Of a stretch of DNA of 64,000 bases, positions 8,250-17,935 are shown piece by piece. A program made the position numbers and the translations under genes. The notes under the pieces were generated by a model. The model saw only the letters and a program-made list of their open reading frames with translations. It ran no database searches and was not told the DNA's origin. Source of the stretch: Flagellimonas olearia (lineage in GTDB: Bacteria; Bacteroidota; Bacteroidia; Flavobacteriales; Flavobacteriaceae); assembly GCF_009184425.1 (NCBI RefSeq), contig NZ_WELG01000001.1:1797870-1861869 (forward strand), given 5' to 3'. The number at the start of each line of letters is the position of its first letter. Within the stretch, counting starts at the first letter, position 1.

Positions 8250-9548
8250 ATGATAAAGTTACTACCCCACAGAAAATTCCAAGCTTTTGCCATACTCCCA
8301 GTGGCCACCCTCCTTGTGGCTTCCTGTGGATCGTATCAGCAAGCTTCGTATTACGAAGATGGCATTTATTCCAGCGGTGACCGCGTGGTCCGTGTAGAGA
8401 AAAAATCTGCAGAGGCCATGCGCATTGAGGAACAGGAACAAAACATATATGGCGATTATTTTGGCCAAAAGGCTGATGAATATGCTGAAATATTGGACGA
8501 GGAAATCTTCACCGATATTGACAACTATTCCAGTCAAATGCAAAACGATACCATTCCATTAGGCGAACAAACCGACTATTTCGCCTACAACAATACCTAT
8601 AATGGCAATCCTGGATGGGGGGACAACCCTACCAGTCTTACCATCAACGTGTACGACAACAATTGGGGATGGGGCGGCTATTACGGCTGGAACGACCCTT
8701 ATTGGAGTTTTGGATGGGGCTATCCCTACTACAGCTGGGGATGGGGCTGGAACAGGCCTTGGAGATATAACCGTTGGGGCTGGGGATATGCAGGTTACTA
8801 CGGCTGGGGTGGTTACCCCTACTATGGTGGCTGGGGATACGCAGGCTACTATGGTGGTTGGGGCGGATACTACAACTACGGCTGGAGACCCTATTATAAT
8901 AACAACTATTACGGCAGAAATTATGCCTATAATCGAACTCGTAGGGGGTACAACACCATTCCCGGTACAACCCTTAGAAGAAGTTCCAATTTGGCCGCTA
9001 GGACCAGAACAAGCGGATACACCTCAAGATACAGGACGGACAGTGGACGTTCCAATTTAAGCAGAAGAACGGCTACTTCCTCAAGGAGCTCCAGAACTTA
9101 TAGCGGTTTGGGCTCAAGAAGAACCGTGAGTGCCGATGCCATAGCACGGAACAGGGATTACAGAAGCAGTAGAAGTACGCGGACCACTCCCAGATATAGC
9201 AATGGTGGTTCCAGTACATACCGATCTTACGGAAGCTCTCCTTCCACAAGAAGCAGTGGCACCTACAGACGAAGCGGAACCGTGAACCGTAGTTCTTCCT
9301 CACCAAATTATCGTAGCTCCGGCAGAAGCACCAGAAGTTACCAATCTTCACGTAGTAGTGCTCCAAGTCGAAGCAACTACAGCAGGTCTTCTTCTGGATC
9401 AAGTTCAAGAAGCAGTGGCTACCGAAGCAGTGGCTCCAGCTCCAGAAGTAGTGGAAGCTACCGAAGTTCCGGAAGCAGCTCCAGAAGTTCTGGAGGTAGA
9501 TCTAGCGGTGGCTCGCGCTCATCAGGAAGAAGTGGCGGAAGACAGTAA
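8250..9548 (+). CDS. Low-complexity lipoprotein: Gly/Trp/Tyr-rich core and Ser/Arg-rich tail
   Basis: 432 residues from the ATG at 8250, chosen because it places the lipobox LVASC about 24 residues in; an in-frame ATG at 8226 would add eight residues of unlikely signal sequence. After an acidic region of ~90 residues comes a block of ~100 residues dominated by G, W and Y (repeats like GWGYAGYYGGWGG), then almost 200 residues of Ser/Arg with repeated SSGSSSRSSG units. No enzyme domain is present. Such aromatic/glycine tracts suggest an adhesive or matrix-like surface protein; the Ser/Arg tail gives a very basic charge. It is 38 nt upstream of the FadL-type porin and may be co-transcribed with it. 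Confidence 0.65.
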   Translation: MIKLLPHRKFQAFAILPVATLLVASCGSYQQASYYEDGIYSSGDRVVRVEKKSAEAMRIEEQEQNIYGDYFGQKADEYAEILDEEIFTDIDNYSSQMQNDTIPLGEQTDYFAYNNTYNGNPGWGDNPTSLTINVYDNNWGWGGYYGWNDPYWSFGWGYPYYSWGWGWNRPWRYNRWGWGYAGYYGWGGYPYYGGWGYAGYYGGWGGYYNYGWRPYYNNNYYGRNYAYNRTRRGYNTIPGTTLRRSSNLAARTRTSGYTSRYRTDSGRSNLSRRTATSSRSSRTYSGLGSRRTVSADAIARNRDYRSSRSTRTTPRYSNGGSSTYRSYGSSPSTRSSGTYRRSGTVNRSSSSPNYRSSGRSTRSYQSSRSSAPSRSNYSRSSSGSSSRSSGYRSSGSSSRSSGSYRSSGSSSRSSGGRSSGGSRSSGRSGGRQ

Positions 9549-9586
9549 ATCCCAGAAATCCATCTTAACTCATTAAAAAATTGAAA

Positions 9587-11086
9587 ATGAAACGAATCTC
9601 AACTTTCATAATGGTATTGGCATGCACTTTTGCAACGGCACAAACCATAGACGATGTCTTGCGATACAGCACCGAAAATATTCAGGGAACGGCCAGGTTC
9701 CAAGCCATGGGCGGTGCATTTGGCGCACTTGGTGGCGATTTATCGGCCTTAAATGTGAACCCTGCCGGCTCAGCGGTATTCAATTTCAGTGAACTGAGCG
9801 TCACCGGATCCAACTACCACAGAAACAATGACGCCCTTTTTGGGAACAGCCTTCGAAATACCACAGACAATTCACTGGAATTCAATCAAATTGGAGGGGT
9901 TTTGGTTTTCAAATCAGCAAACAGTCCATGGCAGAAACTTGCATTGGCCTTCAACTATGACATGGTCCAAAACTTTGACGACAAATTTGTTGCTGAAGGA
10001 AATACCGCTTTGGGCATAGACAACTACTTTTTAAACTTTGCGCAGGGACAAGCCCTAGGCCCCTTGCGTGTGCAACAAGGTGAATATATAGAGGATGCCT
10101 ATCTGGACATTGGGTCCAGTCTTGGATTTGGTGCCCAACAAGCCTTTCTCGGGTTCCAAGCAGGTATTATTGAACCTACCGCGGACGATGATAACAACAC
10201 TTCCTATTTTTCCAATGCGGAATACAACAGTGTCAATCAGGAATACCGACAGAGCACCAGCGGCTACAACAGCAAGTTTACCGTGAACTTTGCAGGGCAA
10301 TACCAAGAAAATCTTTATTTGGGAGCTTCCTTGAACTTCCATAATATTTTGTACGATAGAGTCACTTTTATGGATGAAACTGGATACAATCAGGATTCAC
10401 CCGTGCAATTCACCACCTTTGACAATCTTTTGCACACAGAGGGATATGGATTTTCCTTCAGTTTGGGCGCCATAGCCAAATTGAACGAAAGTGTCCGTGT
10501 TGGCGGTAGCTATCAATCCCCTACCTGGTATGAGTTGACGGACGATACCTCGCAGCGCATCAACTCTTCATTGGCGGTGTCCGACATCAATTTTATTGAC
10601 TTTGGCATCGTGAACCTCTACGAAGAATATCGAATCAAGACTCCGGGTAAACTTACCGGAAGCGTTGCGATTGTATTTGCACAGGATGGCCTCTTGAGTT
10701 TTGACTATGGATACCAAGACATGTCCCAAGCGGAACTTAGACCTACATCAGATCCAAATTTTTCTTCGGAAAACGATTTTATCGCAGACGCCTTGGGCGT
10801 GGTGAACACCTATCGATTGGGTGGGGAATTCCGTATTGATGAAGTAAGTTTGAGAGCGGGATATCGCTACGAACAAAGTCCTTACGAAAATGGGGAGATC
10901 ATTGGAGACCTGAATGGTTTCTCTGGAGGTATTGGCTATAGCTTTGGTGGAAGCAGACTGGATTTGGCCTTTAGCCGAACAGAACAGGATGTAAATACCT
11001 TCCTGTTTGATTCCGGTATCAACAGCGCTGCCATGATCAATAGGATCAACACCAATATCTCCTTGGGATATACGGTCAAGTTCTAA
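9587..11086 (+). CDS. OmpP1/FadL/TodX-family outer-membrane transport protein
   Basis: 499 residues from the ATG at 9587 (a TTG two codons upstream is possible but unneeded). The signal peptide ends at FATAQ. The mature N-terminus TIDDVLRYSTENIQGTARFQ and the following GGAFGALGGDLSALNVNPAGSAVF are the hatch region of the OMPP1/FadL/TodX family, whose 14-strand barrels import hydrophobic molecules; in Bacteroidota these are often labelled hemin receptors. Alternating aromatic strands continue to a C-terminal aromatic residue (SLGYTVKF), as expected for Bam-dependent insertion. The ligand is unknown. A terminator hairpin follows. Confidence 0.82.
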   Translation: MKRISTFIMVLACTFATAQTIDDVLRYSTENIQGTARFQAMGGAFGALGGDLSALNVNPAGSAVFNFSELSVTGSNYHRNNDALFGNSLRNTTDNSLEFNQIGGVLVFKSANSPWQKLALAFNYDMVQNFDDKFVAEGNTALGIDNYFLNFAQGQALGPLRVQQGEYIEDAYLDIGSSLGFGAQQAFLGFQAGIIEPTADDDNNTSYFSNAEYNSVNQEYRQSTSGYNSKFTVNFAGQYQENLYLGASLNFHNILYDRVTFMDETGYNQDSPVQFTTFDNLLHTEGYGFSFSLGAIAKLNESVRVGGSYQSPTWYELTDDTSQRINSSLAVSDINFIDFGIVNLYEEYRIKTPGKLTGSVAIVFAQDGLLSFDYGYQDMSQAELRPTSDPNFSSENDFIADALGVVNTYRLGGEFRIDEVSLRAGYRYEQSPYENGEIIGDLNGFSGGIGYSFGGSRLDLAFSRTEQDVNTFLFDSGINSAAMINRINTNISLGYTVKF

Positions 11087-11109
11087 CGTAACGTATTTTG
11101 AAAAAACAC

Positions 11110-11136
11110 AAGGTCGGAGGAATTCCGGCCTTTTTC
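11110..11136. terminator. Bidirectional rho-independent terminator
   Basis: AAGGTCGGA (11110-11118) pairs with TCCGGCCTT (11124-11132) with one G-U pair, followed by a T-run. It sits between the converging FadL-type gene and the T9SS cargo gene. Confidence 0.8.
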
Positions 11137-11138
11137 TT

Positions 11139-12578
11139 TTAGCGCACTAGGGAAAAATGTCTGCGAACGGACCGCGCCACCAATACGCCTTCGTCTTCAC
11201 GATCATATTCCAACTTAAACCAATAGTCCGAAGAAGGCAAGTCCCTTCCATTAAACGTACCATCCCAACCGGCATTGATATCCAACTGTTTCAACAGCTT
11301 GCCATAGCGGTCAAAGATGAATACCGTTGGATTGGACAACTGGTCAATACCATACACATTCCAATTGTCGTGCACCCCATCCCCGTTGGGCGTAAAGAAT
11401 TTGGGGTAGCCCACCACCAAAAATGGAATCGGGTCCGACATTCCGCATCCATTCTTATCATTGATGACCACCTCGTTCATTCCAGGAGGCACATCCATAA
11501 AAATGGGGTCGTCCTGAAACTCCCCACCATTGATGGCATATTCATAATCCCCATCGCCGTCAGGTACAAACTCAACGTTATAGGGATCGGTTTGGTCGCT
11601 GTACACCAAATCATCCAGAATGGTTACCGTTAAACTTGGGATACCGTAATACGTAATTAAAATATCATCCGTAATGGGAGCACCAAAGGTGTGTTCAATG
11701 GTTACTCGATATCGTCCGGAATTGGGGCTGGTCACCGTATATTCCACCTCAGTAGGGCCGCTGGCCAGAACGGTTTCATAGGTTCCATCATCATCAGCAT
11801 CAAGTTCCCAAGTCACGTTGGTAATATTGGGTCCGGCAGGAGAGTTTAGTGCACTCAAAACAATATCAGGATCACCTTCACAGGCCGAAATATCCAAACC
11901 CAAAAATTCATCCCGAAGGGTACAATCCAAGGCCGTATCTTGATCATTATCCACCGAAGTCCCTGTAAATGTCAGGATAAACGACTCGGGGTCATCATCA
12001 AAATTGGTGTTATAATTGTTGATGTACAAGTAGTAAATTTCACCTGCGGTGACATTTAGCCATTCATCATAGGTGTTTTGGCTCTGCTTTACAAAGGGAG
12101 CTCCTTCCCTACCATCCACAGGGTTAATTCCAATCCCTGTAAAACCGGTATCATTGGTCTCATAATTGCATCGAATGGGTTGGGCCGTTCCGTCACCCAC
12201 TAGGGTACAAAAGTTTTGTCCCGTGGTCTGGTCAAAAGGTCCATATACCGCAAAATCCCACTCTGCCGTGATAATCCCACCTGGACTGGGAAGCGCTTCA
12301 ATATCAAATCCAATTTGCCCATCGGTACCTGCCCTAAAAACATACCAGCCTGTATTGTGCTCAATATTGGCCGAGCTATTGCTCCCTTTCTCCAAACAAC
12401 CGGTCTGGATAATCACCTCGGGGTCAAAATCGTCTATATCCCCACTACCATCAGTGGTTCCCATAATAGGGGCATCTGCACACACAGGAATAGCTGTTCT
12501 ACAATCTGGGGAGTTTTGAGCGCTTGCTGCCAAGAAGGAAAGTAAAAAGCAACATACAGCGCTAAATAGAGCTCTCAT
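11139..12578 (-). CDS. Secreted protein with type IX secretion type-B (gliding-motility CHU_C) C-terminal domain
   Basis: 479 residues. A Sec signal peptide ends at AASAQ. The N-terminal ~190 residues begin SPDCRTAIPVC and share a layout with the next gene upstream (14494): paired cysteines, WYVFRAG, WDFAVYG, YYLYINNYN. Ig-like/PKD-like strands follow (about 225-370). The last ~90 residues are the CHU_C sorting module: FFTPNGDGVHDNWNVYGI, IFDRYGKLLKQL, GWDGTFNGRDLPSSDYWFK, ending HFSLVR. In Flavobacteriia this directs export by the PorSS/T9SS and surface attachment through SprF-like partners. Cargo function unknown; an adhesin is the simplest guess. Confidence 0.85.
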   Translation of the reverse strand: MRALFSAVCCFLLSFLAASAQNSPDCRTAIPVCADAPIMGTTDGSGDIDDFDPEVIIQTGCLEKGSNSSANIEHNTGWYVFRAGTDGQIGFDIEALPSPGGIITAEWDFAVYGPFDQTTGQNFCTLVGDGTAQPIRCNYETNDTGFTGIGINPVDGREGAPFVKQSQNTYDEWLNVTAGEIYYLYINNYNTNFDDDPESFILTFTGTSVDNDQDTALDCTLRDEFLGLDISACEGDPDIVLSALNSPAGPNITNVTWELDADDDGTYETVLASGPTEVEYTVTSPNSGRYRVTIEHTFGAPITDDILITYYGIPSLTVTILDDLVYSDQTDPYNVEFVPDGDGDYEYAINGGEFQDDPIFMDVPPGMNEVVINDKNGCGMSDPIPFLVVGYPKFFTPNGDGVHDNWNVYGIDQLSNPTVFIFDRYGKLLKQLDINAGWDGTFNGRDLPSSDYWFKLEYDREDEGVLVARSVRRHFSLVR

Positions 12579-12595
12579 AGAATTTTTGGGGCTAA

Positions 12596-12616
12596 AGGTT
12601 ATGCTACATATAACCT
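12596..12616. repeat. Short inverted repeat in the leader of the T9SS cargo gene
   Basis: AGGTTAT (12596-12602) and ATAACCT (12610-12616) are perfect 7-base arms around a 7-nt spacer, 18-38 nt upstream of the start at 12578. It could be an operator or a leader hairpin; nothing decides between these. Confidence 0.35.
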
Positions 12617-12691
12617 CTATAACTCCATAGTAAGCTCTTTTAGTATTTTTTGTCGAAAAAATATGCCGTTAATCGATGAAATGCATTTCCA

Positions 12692-14494
12692 CTACCGCAC
12701 CAAAGAAAAATGACTCTGCAGATATTTGGCGTTCACTCGATTACCGTTATCATCCAGATAGGACAATTTGAACCAATAATCGGTGGAGGGCAATGGCTGA
12801 CCATTCAAGTTTCCGTCCCATCCAGCATCAAACTCGGTCATTTGTTTGATCAATTTCCCATAGCGGTCATAAATAGTGACTATGGGCGAACTCAATTCTG
12901 AAAGTCCTTCCACATGCCACTGTTCATTGAGCACATCTCCGTTTGGCGAAAAGCTGGACAGATAACCCACTACCACAATATCTTCCTTGACCTCACCGCA
13001 CCCATAAATATCACGCATGGTGACTTCATGTCTTCCGGGAAGGACATCTTCAAAGGTATTGCTGGACTGAAAATCCCCATCATCCAATCGGTATTCCAGT
13101 TCGGTATTGCTTTCCGTGATGATCCTAACCGTATTCCTTGGTTTAAAGTCATCGATTTCCACGTCCGTTATCACCGGTAATTCGGAAATATTCACGGTAA
13201 TGGTCTTAGTGGTTTCGCAAGAGGAACCACTGGAGGTATGGGTCACGGTGACCGTGTATTCCCCTTCTTGGGATACCATAATACTTGGACTTTGTTCCCC
13301 GGTACTCCATTGATAGGTAAAGTTGGGATTGGGCATGGTTTCCCCTATGACAATGGCACCAGCCCCTTCACAAATCACCATTTGTTCGGAAAAGGTCAGT
13401 TCAGGGACCTCAATGCCGTCCAACAGAAAACTTTCGGATGCATCATAACAATCCGGATTGGCCAATGAGGTGGTCCGTACATAAACGGTTTCTTGCCCTG
13501 GGCTTTTGGCGTATTGCTTTTCCAGCGGATTAATTCCTGTATCGGCATCAGCCTGCGAACTATGGTAGCTCACTATAAAATCGTTCGGGTCTTGGGAGCC
13601 CAAGGCCTCCGTATCTTTTGTGGAAAGGTCAAAAATCGTATCGGGCGTATGGCAAAAAGCCACATCACTCATGGTGTTGGTTACAGGGACTGCATTGAAT
13701 CCCACTTGGACATCACTTATGATGGTTCCGGTACCGGTTGTGACCACAACCCGATATTGCGCGGAATTGGGCACGGTATAGGTAGAAGTATTTGCCCCGG
13801 AGATCAATTGGAATCCACCACCCGCATCCCTGTACCACTCATAACTTACTGCACCAGAGGTGCTGGCATCCAATACTACGGTTTCATCAGCACAAGCGGC
13901 GATAGGCGGTCCCAAAAGATTGTTGATGATGGAGCAGTCCAAGGCATCGTAGGGATTGGTCAACCAAATTTCACCGGTAAACTGTATGGAAAATCCAGAA
14001 TTGACATTGCTGAAGTTATTGATGAAAAGATAATAATCCTGCCCAGCTTCTACTTGGAGCCAGTCTTCATAATGGACGGATTCCTCATCACCGGTAGGGT
14101 CCTCACCCACCCCAATAAACCTTTTGCTATCGCTGTTGTCAAAAAAATTGCAACGGACAGGTTCCCCCAACGCATTACAATCACTGGCTTGGTAGAGTGC
14201 AAAATCCCAATCTTCCGAACTATTATGTCCAATATTGAACCCCAATTGCCCTGAAGCATTAGTACGAAAACGGTACCATGCGGAGTTGGATTCTATGGTG
14301 CCCGAAACCGTCTGTTCCAAGCATCCGCTGGAAGCGGCCCCATTAAAATCATCTGCACCAAAATCATTGGTCCCCCCGTTAACGGGCGTATTGTTACAAA
14401 TGGGAATGGCAGTGGCACAATCCGGCGATACTTGGGCATATCCAATTTGCCCAACAAGGCAACAAAATAGTATTTTTAAAAAGGGTTTCACCAT
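12692..14494 (-). CDS. Secreted multi-domain protein with type IX secretion type-B (CHU_C) C-terminal domain
   Basis: 600 residues, paralogous to the gene at 11139-12578. The signal peptide ends at IGYAQ and the mature protein starts SPDCATAIPICNNTPV. The shared N-terminal domain (WYRFRTN, WDFALYQ, YYLFINNFS) covers about 200 residues. Then come Ig-like strands (VSYEWYRDAGG, STYTVPNSAQYRVVV), a middle segment with FDLSTKDTEALG typical of repeat regions in Flavobacterial surface proteins, and a further Ig-like unit (NFTYQWSTGEQSPSIMVSQE). The C-terminal sorting module has SSFSPNGDVLNEQWHVEGL, YDRYGKLIKQM, GWDGNLNGQPLPSTDYWFK and ends HFSLVR. Probably secreted by the T9SS and displayed on the surface. 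Transcribed in line with its paralogue, 113 nt apart. Confidence 0.85.
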   Translation of the reverse strand: MVKPFLKILFCCLVGQIGYAQVSPDCATAIPICNNTPVNGGTNDFGADDFNGAASSGCLEQTVSGTIESNSAWYRFRTNASGQLGFNIGHNSSEDWDFALYQASDCNALGEPVRCNFFDNSDSKRFIGVGEDPTGDEESVHYEDWLQVEAGQDYYLFINNFSNVNSGFSIQFTGEIWLTNPYDALDCSIINNLLGPPIAACADETVVLDASTSGAVSYEWYRDAGGGFQLISGANTSTYTVPNSAQYRVVVTTGTGTIISDVQVGFNAVPVTNTMSDVAFCHTPDTIFDLSTKDTEALGSQDPNDFIVSYHSSQADADTGINPLEKQYAKSPGQETVYVRTTSLANPDCYDASESFLLDGIEVPELTFSEQMVICEGAGAIVIGETMPNPNFTYQWSTGEQSPSIMVSQEGEYTVTVTHTSSGSSCETTKTITVNISELPVITDVEIDDFKPRNTVRIITESNTELEYRLDDGDFQSSNTFEDVLPGRHEVTMRDIYGCGEVKEDIVVVGYLSSFSPNGDVLNEQWHVEGLSELSSPIVTIYDRYGKLIKQMTEFDAGWDGNLNGQPLPSTDYWFKLSYLDDNGNRVNAKYLQSHFSLVR

Positions 14495-14600
14495 AAAAGA
14501 CTGTAGGTTTGGGCATTATAAAAGTAGAAAGTCCCCCTCCTTAACAATAATTTATGTTGTCAAACCCCCGCTATCAGATGTTAAATAGTTCATTAATGTA

Positions 14601-14608
14601 TATCTTTG
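14601..14608 (+). promoter_or_regulatory. Candidate -7 element for folE-cysS
   Basis: TATCTTTG is an exact match to TAnnTTTG, ending 20 nt before the folE start codon. The -33 box is not clear. Confidence 0.45.
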
Positions 14609-14627
14609 CTTTCTTGAAGAAACAGCT

Positions 14628-15308
14628 ATGAAAATAGAGCAGGCATTGGAAGAACAGTATGAAGACAGGGGCAACGATCATGTTGGCTCTTCAACCGAGA
14701 CCCCTATGAGGGAGGATGCTTTTGTATTGAGCGATGAGGAAAAAATTGAACGGATACAGAAAAGTGTACGTGAAATTATGTTGACCTTGGGTCTTGATTT
14801 GGATGATGACAGTTTGGCCGGCACCCCTAAGCGGGTCGCCAAGATGTACGTAAAGGAAATTTTTGGCGGACTGCACCCCAAAAGAAAGCCGGAATCCTCC
14901 ACATTTGAGAACAAATACAAGTACGGCGAAATGTTGGTGGAAAAGAACATTGTTCTGTATTCCACTTGCGAGCACCACTTATTGCCCATTGTGGGTAGGG
15001 CGCATATTGCCTATATTTCCAACGGTACGGTTGTTGGGCTTTCCAAAATGAACCGTATTGTGGACTATTATGCCAAACGTCCCCAAGTACAGGAACGATT
15101 GAACATTCAAATCGTGAAAGAGATGCAGCGCGTACTGGGCACCGAAGATGTAGCCTGTGTTATTGATGCCAAGCACCTTTGCGTAAATTCAAGGGGAATC
15201 CGTGATATTGAAAGTAGCACCGTGACATCCGAATATGGCGGAAAATTCAAAGATGAAGCCGTAAGACGGGAATTTTTGGATTACATCAACCTGGATACCG
15301 ACTTTTAA
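14628..15308 (+). CDS. folE: GTP cyclohydrolase I
   Basis: 226 residues, the standard length. The enzyme opens GTP to 7,8-dihydroneopterin triphosphate, the first step of folate (and possibly queuosine-type) pathways. The zinc ligands are visible as C114 and H117 in STCEHHLLP and C185 in KHLCVNSRG; the latter is the strictly conserved Cys-containing loop of the zinc-dependent type IA enzyme. The motif LAGTPKRVAKMY and SKMNRIVDYYAKRPQVQERL are also diagnostic. The first ~40 residues are a variable acidic extension. cysS follows after 14 nt, so the two are an operon. Confidence 0.96.
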   Translation: MKIEQALEEQYEDRGNDHVGSSTETPMREDAFVLSDEEKIERIQKSVREIMLTLGLDLDDDSLAGTPKRVAKMYVKEIFGGLHPKRKPESSTFENKYKYGEMLVEKNIVLYSTCEHHLLPIVGRAHIAYISNGTVVGLSKMNRIVDYYAKRPQVQERLNIQIVKEMQRVLGTEDVACVIDAKHLCVNSRGIRDIESSTVTSEYGGKFKDEAVRREFLDYINLDTDF

Positions 15309-15322
15309 TCCTACCTTTTTAA

Positions 15323-16804
15323 ATGCAACCTTACAAAGACCAAAACCTAAGAGTACACAATTCACTTTCAGGAAAAAAAGAAATTTTTGAACCTATAAAC
15401 GAAGGCCATGTGGGCATGTATGTCTGTGGCCCCACGGTGTATAGCAATGTGCACCTGGGCAACTGCCGTACTTTCATGTCCTTCGATATGATTTTCAGGT
15501 ACTTTAAACATTTGGGCTATAAGGTTCGCTACGTGCGCAATATTACCGATGCCGGGCATTTGGAGAACGATGCCGACGAAGGTGAGGACAAGATTGCCAA
15601 AAAGGCCAAGTTGGAGCAGATTGAACCTATGGAAGTGGTACAGCGTTATACGGTGGATTTCCATAACACCCTGCAACAATTCAACTTATTGCCCCCAAGC
15701 ATTGAACCCACTGCCACCGGGCACATTATTGAGCAAATAGAGATCATCAAGGATATCCTGGAGAAAGGATTGGCCTACGAGGTCAATGGTTCCGTGTATT
15801 TTGATGTGGTCAAGTTCAATAAAGATCATGAATATGGGAAATTGAGCGGAAGGAAGTTGGAGGATATGATTGCCAATACCCGTGAGCTCACGGCCCAAGA
15901 TGAAAAACAAAACCCTCAGGATTTTGCACTTTGGAAAAAAGCCGAACCACAGCACATCATGCGTTGGCCCTCACCTTGGGGCGATGGTTTCCCAGGCTGG
16001 CATTTGGAGTGTACCGCCATGAGTACCAAATATTTGGGGGAGACCTTTGACATTCACGGCGGGGGGATGGATTTAAAGTTTCCCCATCACGAATGCGAAA
16101 TTGCACAAGCTGAGGCCAGTACCGGAAAATCTCCGGTAAAGTACTGGCTCCATGCCAACATGCTTACCCTCAATGGAAAGAAAATGTCCAAATCCACGGG
16201 CAACAACATTTATCCCTCTGAAATCATCAGCGGCAACAACGATATCCTGAGCAAGGCGTATTCACCTGCCGTGGTGCGCTTTTTTATGATGCAGGCCCAC
16301 TACACGAGTATCTTGGACCTCAGTGATGATGCCCTTCAGGCTTCGGAAAAGGGATACAACCGATTGATGGATGCCCTAAACGGCTTGGAAGGGTTAAAAA
16401 CGGGCTCATCCTCTAATTTTGATGTGGAAGCATGGAAGCAAAAATGCTATGATGCCATGAACGATGATTTCAACACACCCATCCTTATTGCACATCTTTT
16501 TGATGCCGTAAAACATATCAACCTAATCAAGGAAGGTGACGAAACCATCACTGAAGCGGACAAAACGTTGCTCTTATCCACCATGAACAGTTTTGTTTAT
16601 GATGTTTTGGGCATTGAGAACCAATCCATGGGCCAAAATGACTCCAACGCTTTGAATGGTGTTATGGAATTACTGATTGAACTGCGCAATGAAGCCAGAG
16701 CCAACAAGGATTTTGCCACTTCGGACAAAATTAGGGATGAATTGACCACCTTGGGCATTCAGTTAAAGGATGGAAAGGACGGCACAACGTTCAGCATCAA
16801 TTAA
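15323..16804 (+). CDS. cysS: Cysteine--tRNA ligase
   Basis: 493 residues, class I aminoacyl-tRNA synthetase that charges tRNA-Cys. The HIGH-like motif is VHLGNCRTF, preceded by the zinc/substrate cysteine in MYVCGPTVY. Other zinc ligands are in GWHLECTAM and [13 protein letters not shown], and the KMSKS loop is [11 protein letters not shown]. The C-terminal helical domain ([23 protein letters not shown]) is complete. It is 14 nt behind folE. Its stop is only 15 nt from the stop of the convergent AraC-family gene, with no recognisable terminator in between. Confidence 0.97.
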   Translation: MQPYKDQNLRVHNSLSGKKEIFEPINEGHVGMYVCGPTVYSNVHLGNCRTFMSFDMIFRYFKHLGYKVRYVRNITDAGHLENDADEGEDKIAKKAKLEQIEPMEVVQRYTVDFHNTLQQFNLLPPSIEPTATGHIIEQIEIIKDILEKGLAYEVNGSVYFDVVKFNKDHEYGKLSGRKLEDMIANTRELTAQDEKQNPQDFALWKKAEPQHIMRWPSPWGDGFPGWHLECTAMSTKYLGETFDIHGGGMDLKFPHHECEIAQAEASTGKSPVKYWLHANMLTLNGKKMSKSTGNNIYPSEIISGNNDILSKAYSPAVVRFFMMQAHYTSILDLSDDALQASEKGYNRLMDALNGLEGLKTGSSSNFDVEAWKQKCYDAMNDDFNTPILIAHLFDAVKHINLIKEGDETITEADKTLLLSTMNSFVYDVLGIENQSMGQNDSNALNGVMELLIELRNEARANKDFATSDKIRDELTTLGIQLKDGKDGTTFSIN

Positions 16805-16819
16805 CAGGATCATCAACTA

Positions 16820-17725
16820 TCAACCCATAAACTTGGACTGGTATTCTCCGGGAGACGCCTTGATTTTTCGCTTGAACAACCGATTGAAGTAGGAACGGTT
16901 TTCAAAACCACATTCCAGATAAATTTCCTTTATCTTTTTGTTGGGGTCCTGCAACAACTTTACGGCCATTTTAATCCGTTCACTGTTGATGTATTCGATG
17001 GGCGTTACTCCCAATTCCTCTTTAAAGGTCTTATGAAAATGGGATTCGCTCATGCAGGCCTTTTTACTCAGTTCACCTACCGATAAGTTTTCATGCAAAT
17101 GAGTGGAGATATAGTCGACGGTATAAGCCAGTCGGTTGTGGCCGGCCAATTTTGAAGCATTCTCCCCAATGGTCTTTTTTCTGCTTCCCTGCAGAATCCG
17201 GATAATCAACTCCTGCAGCATATTGTCCACAAAGAAATCCTTGGAGGGGTGGTTTTCGGTAAAGAGGTACAGCAACCTTTGGATAATACCATAGATACTG
17301 GCATCATTGGTAAAATGGAAATTGTAATCGACAAAGGCCCATTCAGACCCATCGTGCTTGGGCATGGTCTCGTTCATGAGTCCAATGACCCTGCGTATCT
17401 TCTCGTCGGATATGGCCATGGCCAAACATCGGGTAGGGTTATCCTGATCGGCCTCTGGAAAATCTATGCACATCATTTCATTGGAAGGTAAAATCAAGGA
17501 TTCTCCCGGTAAAAAATCGAATGCCTTTTTATCGCGAAGATGCATCACCTTCTTTCCAATGAGCATGGAAGCCAGTACGGGCTGGTCAAATTGTAGCAAA
17601 ACCCGTTCCGCCTGCAGATGCGTTTCAAACACATGCATGGCAGCATTGTTCAAGGTGTAAGAGGTTTGGTTTTCCACCAAATGCTCCAGTTTTCGTTCCT
17701 TATAAAATCGTTCGGAAAGCTGCAT
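16820..17725 (-). CDS. AraC-family transcriptional regulator, likely controls the divergent aldehyde dehydrogenase
   Basis: 301 residues from the ATG at 17725; a longer frame opened by a TTG at 17788 reads into promoter-like AT-rich DNA and is rejected. The N-terminal ~190 residues form a cupin-like sensor domain (DKKAFDFLPGESLILPSNEM). The C-terminal two helix-turn-helix motifs are clear: LSVGELSKKACMSESHFHKT and IKEIYLECGFENRSYFNRLF, with the AraC signature ending FKRKIKASPGEYQ. Such regulators, placed head-to-head with an aldehyde dehydrogenase and DUF779, generally activate that operon in response to its substrate. The 210-bp gap to the ALDH start must contain both promoters. Confidence 0.85.
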   Translation of the reverse strand: MQLSERFYKERKLEHLVENQTSYTLNNAAMHVFETHLQAERVLLQFDQPVLASMLIGKKVMHLRDKKAFDFLPGESLILPSNEMMCIDFPEADQDNPTRCLAMAISDEKIRRVIGLMNETMPKHDGSEWAFVDYNFHFTNDASIYGIIQRLLYLFTENHPSKDFFVDNMLQELIIRILQGSRKKTIGENASKLAGHNRLAYTVDYISTHLHENLSVGELSKKACMSESHFHKTFKEELGVTPIEYINSERIKMAVKLLQDPNKKIKEIYLECGFENRSYFNRLFKRKIKASPGEYQSKFMG

Positions 17726-17935
17726 ACCAATAATTACTTCGTAATATTTAAACCTAATACTTATTAAATATAAAAAATTACGACCCAATAATTGTTAAAA
17801 ATACAACCATAAACAGGATTGTGCACTAAAATAATAGAATACGTCAGATGACCGGATGTCAAATTCAATACTTTTAGTATCAACACATTGGGTCTTAGGC
17901 CCTTTCAAAAATTAATTACACAAACACCCAGTATT

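Noticed and set aside
8602-9060. Gly/Thr-rich frame in another phase of the lipoprotein gene
   Set aside because: Overlaps the low-complexity block of the real gene; composition follows from codon repeats.
8600-9548. Possible tandem DNA repeat or CRISPR-like array
   Set aside because: The repeats are short, irregular and in codon phase, encoding G/W/Y and S/R tracts; there are no uniform spacers.
13493-14254. 253-residue frame on the + strand
   Set aside because: Antisense shadow of the T9SS cargo gene at 12692-14494; no recognisable protein features.
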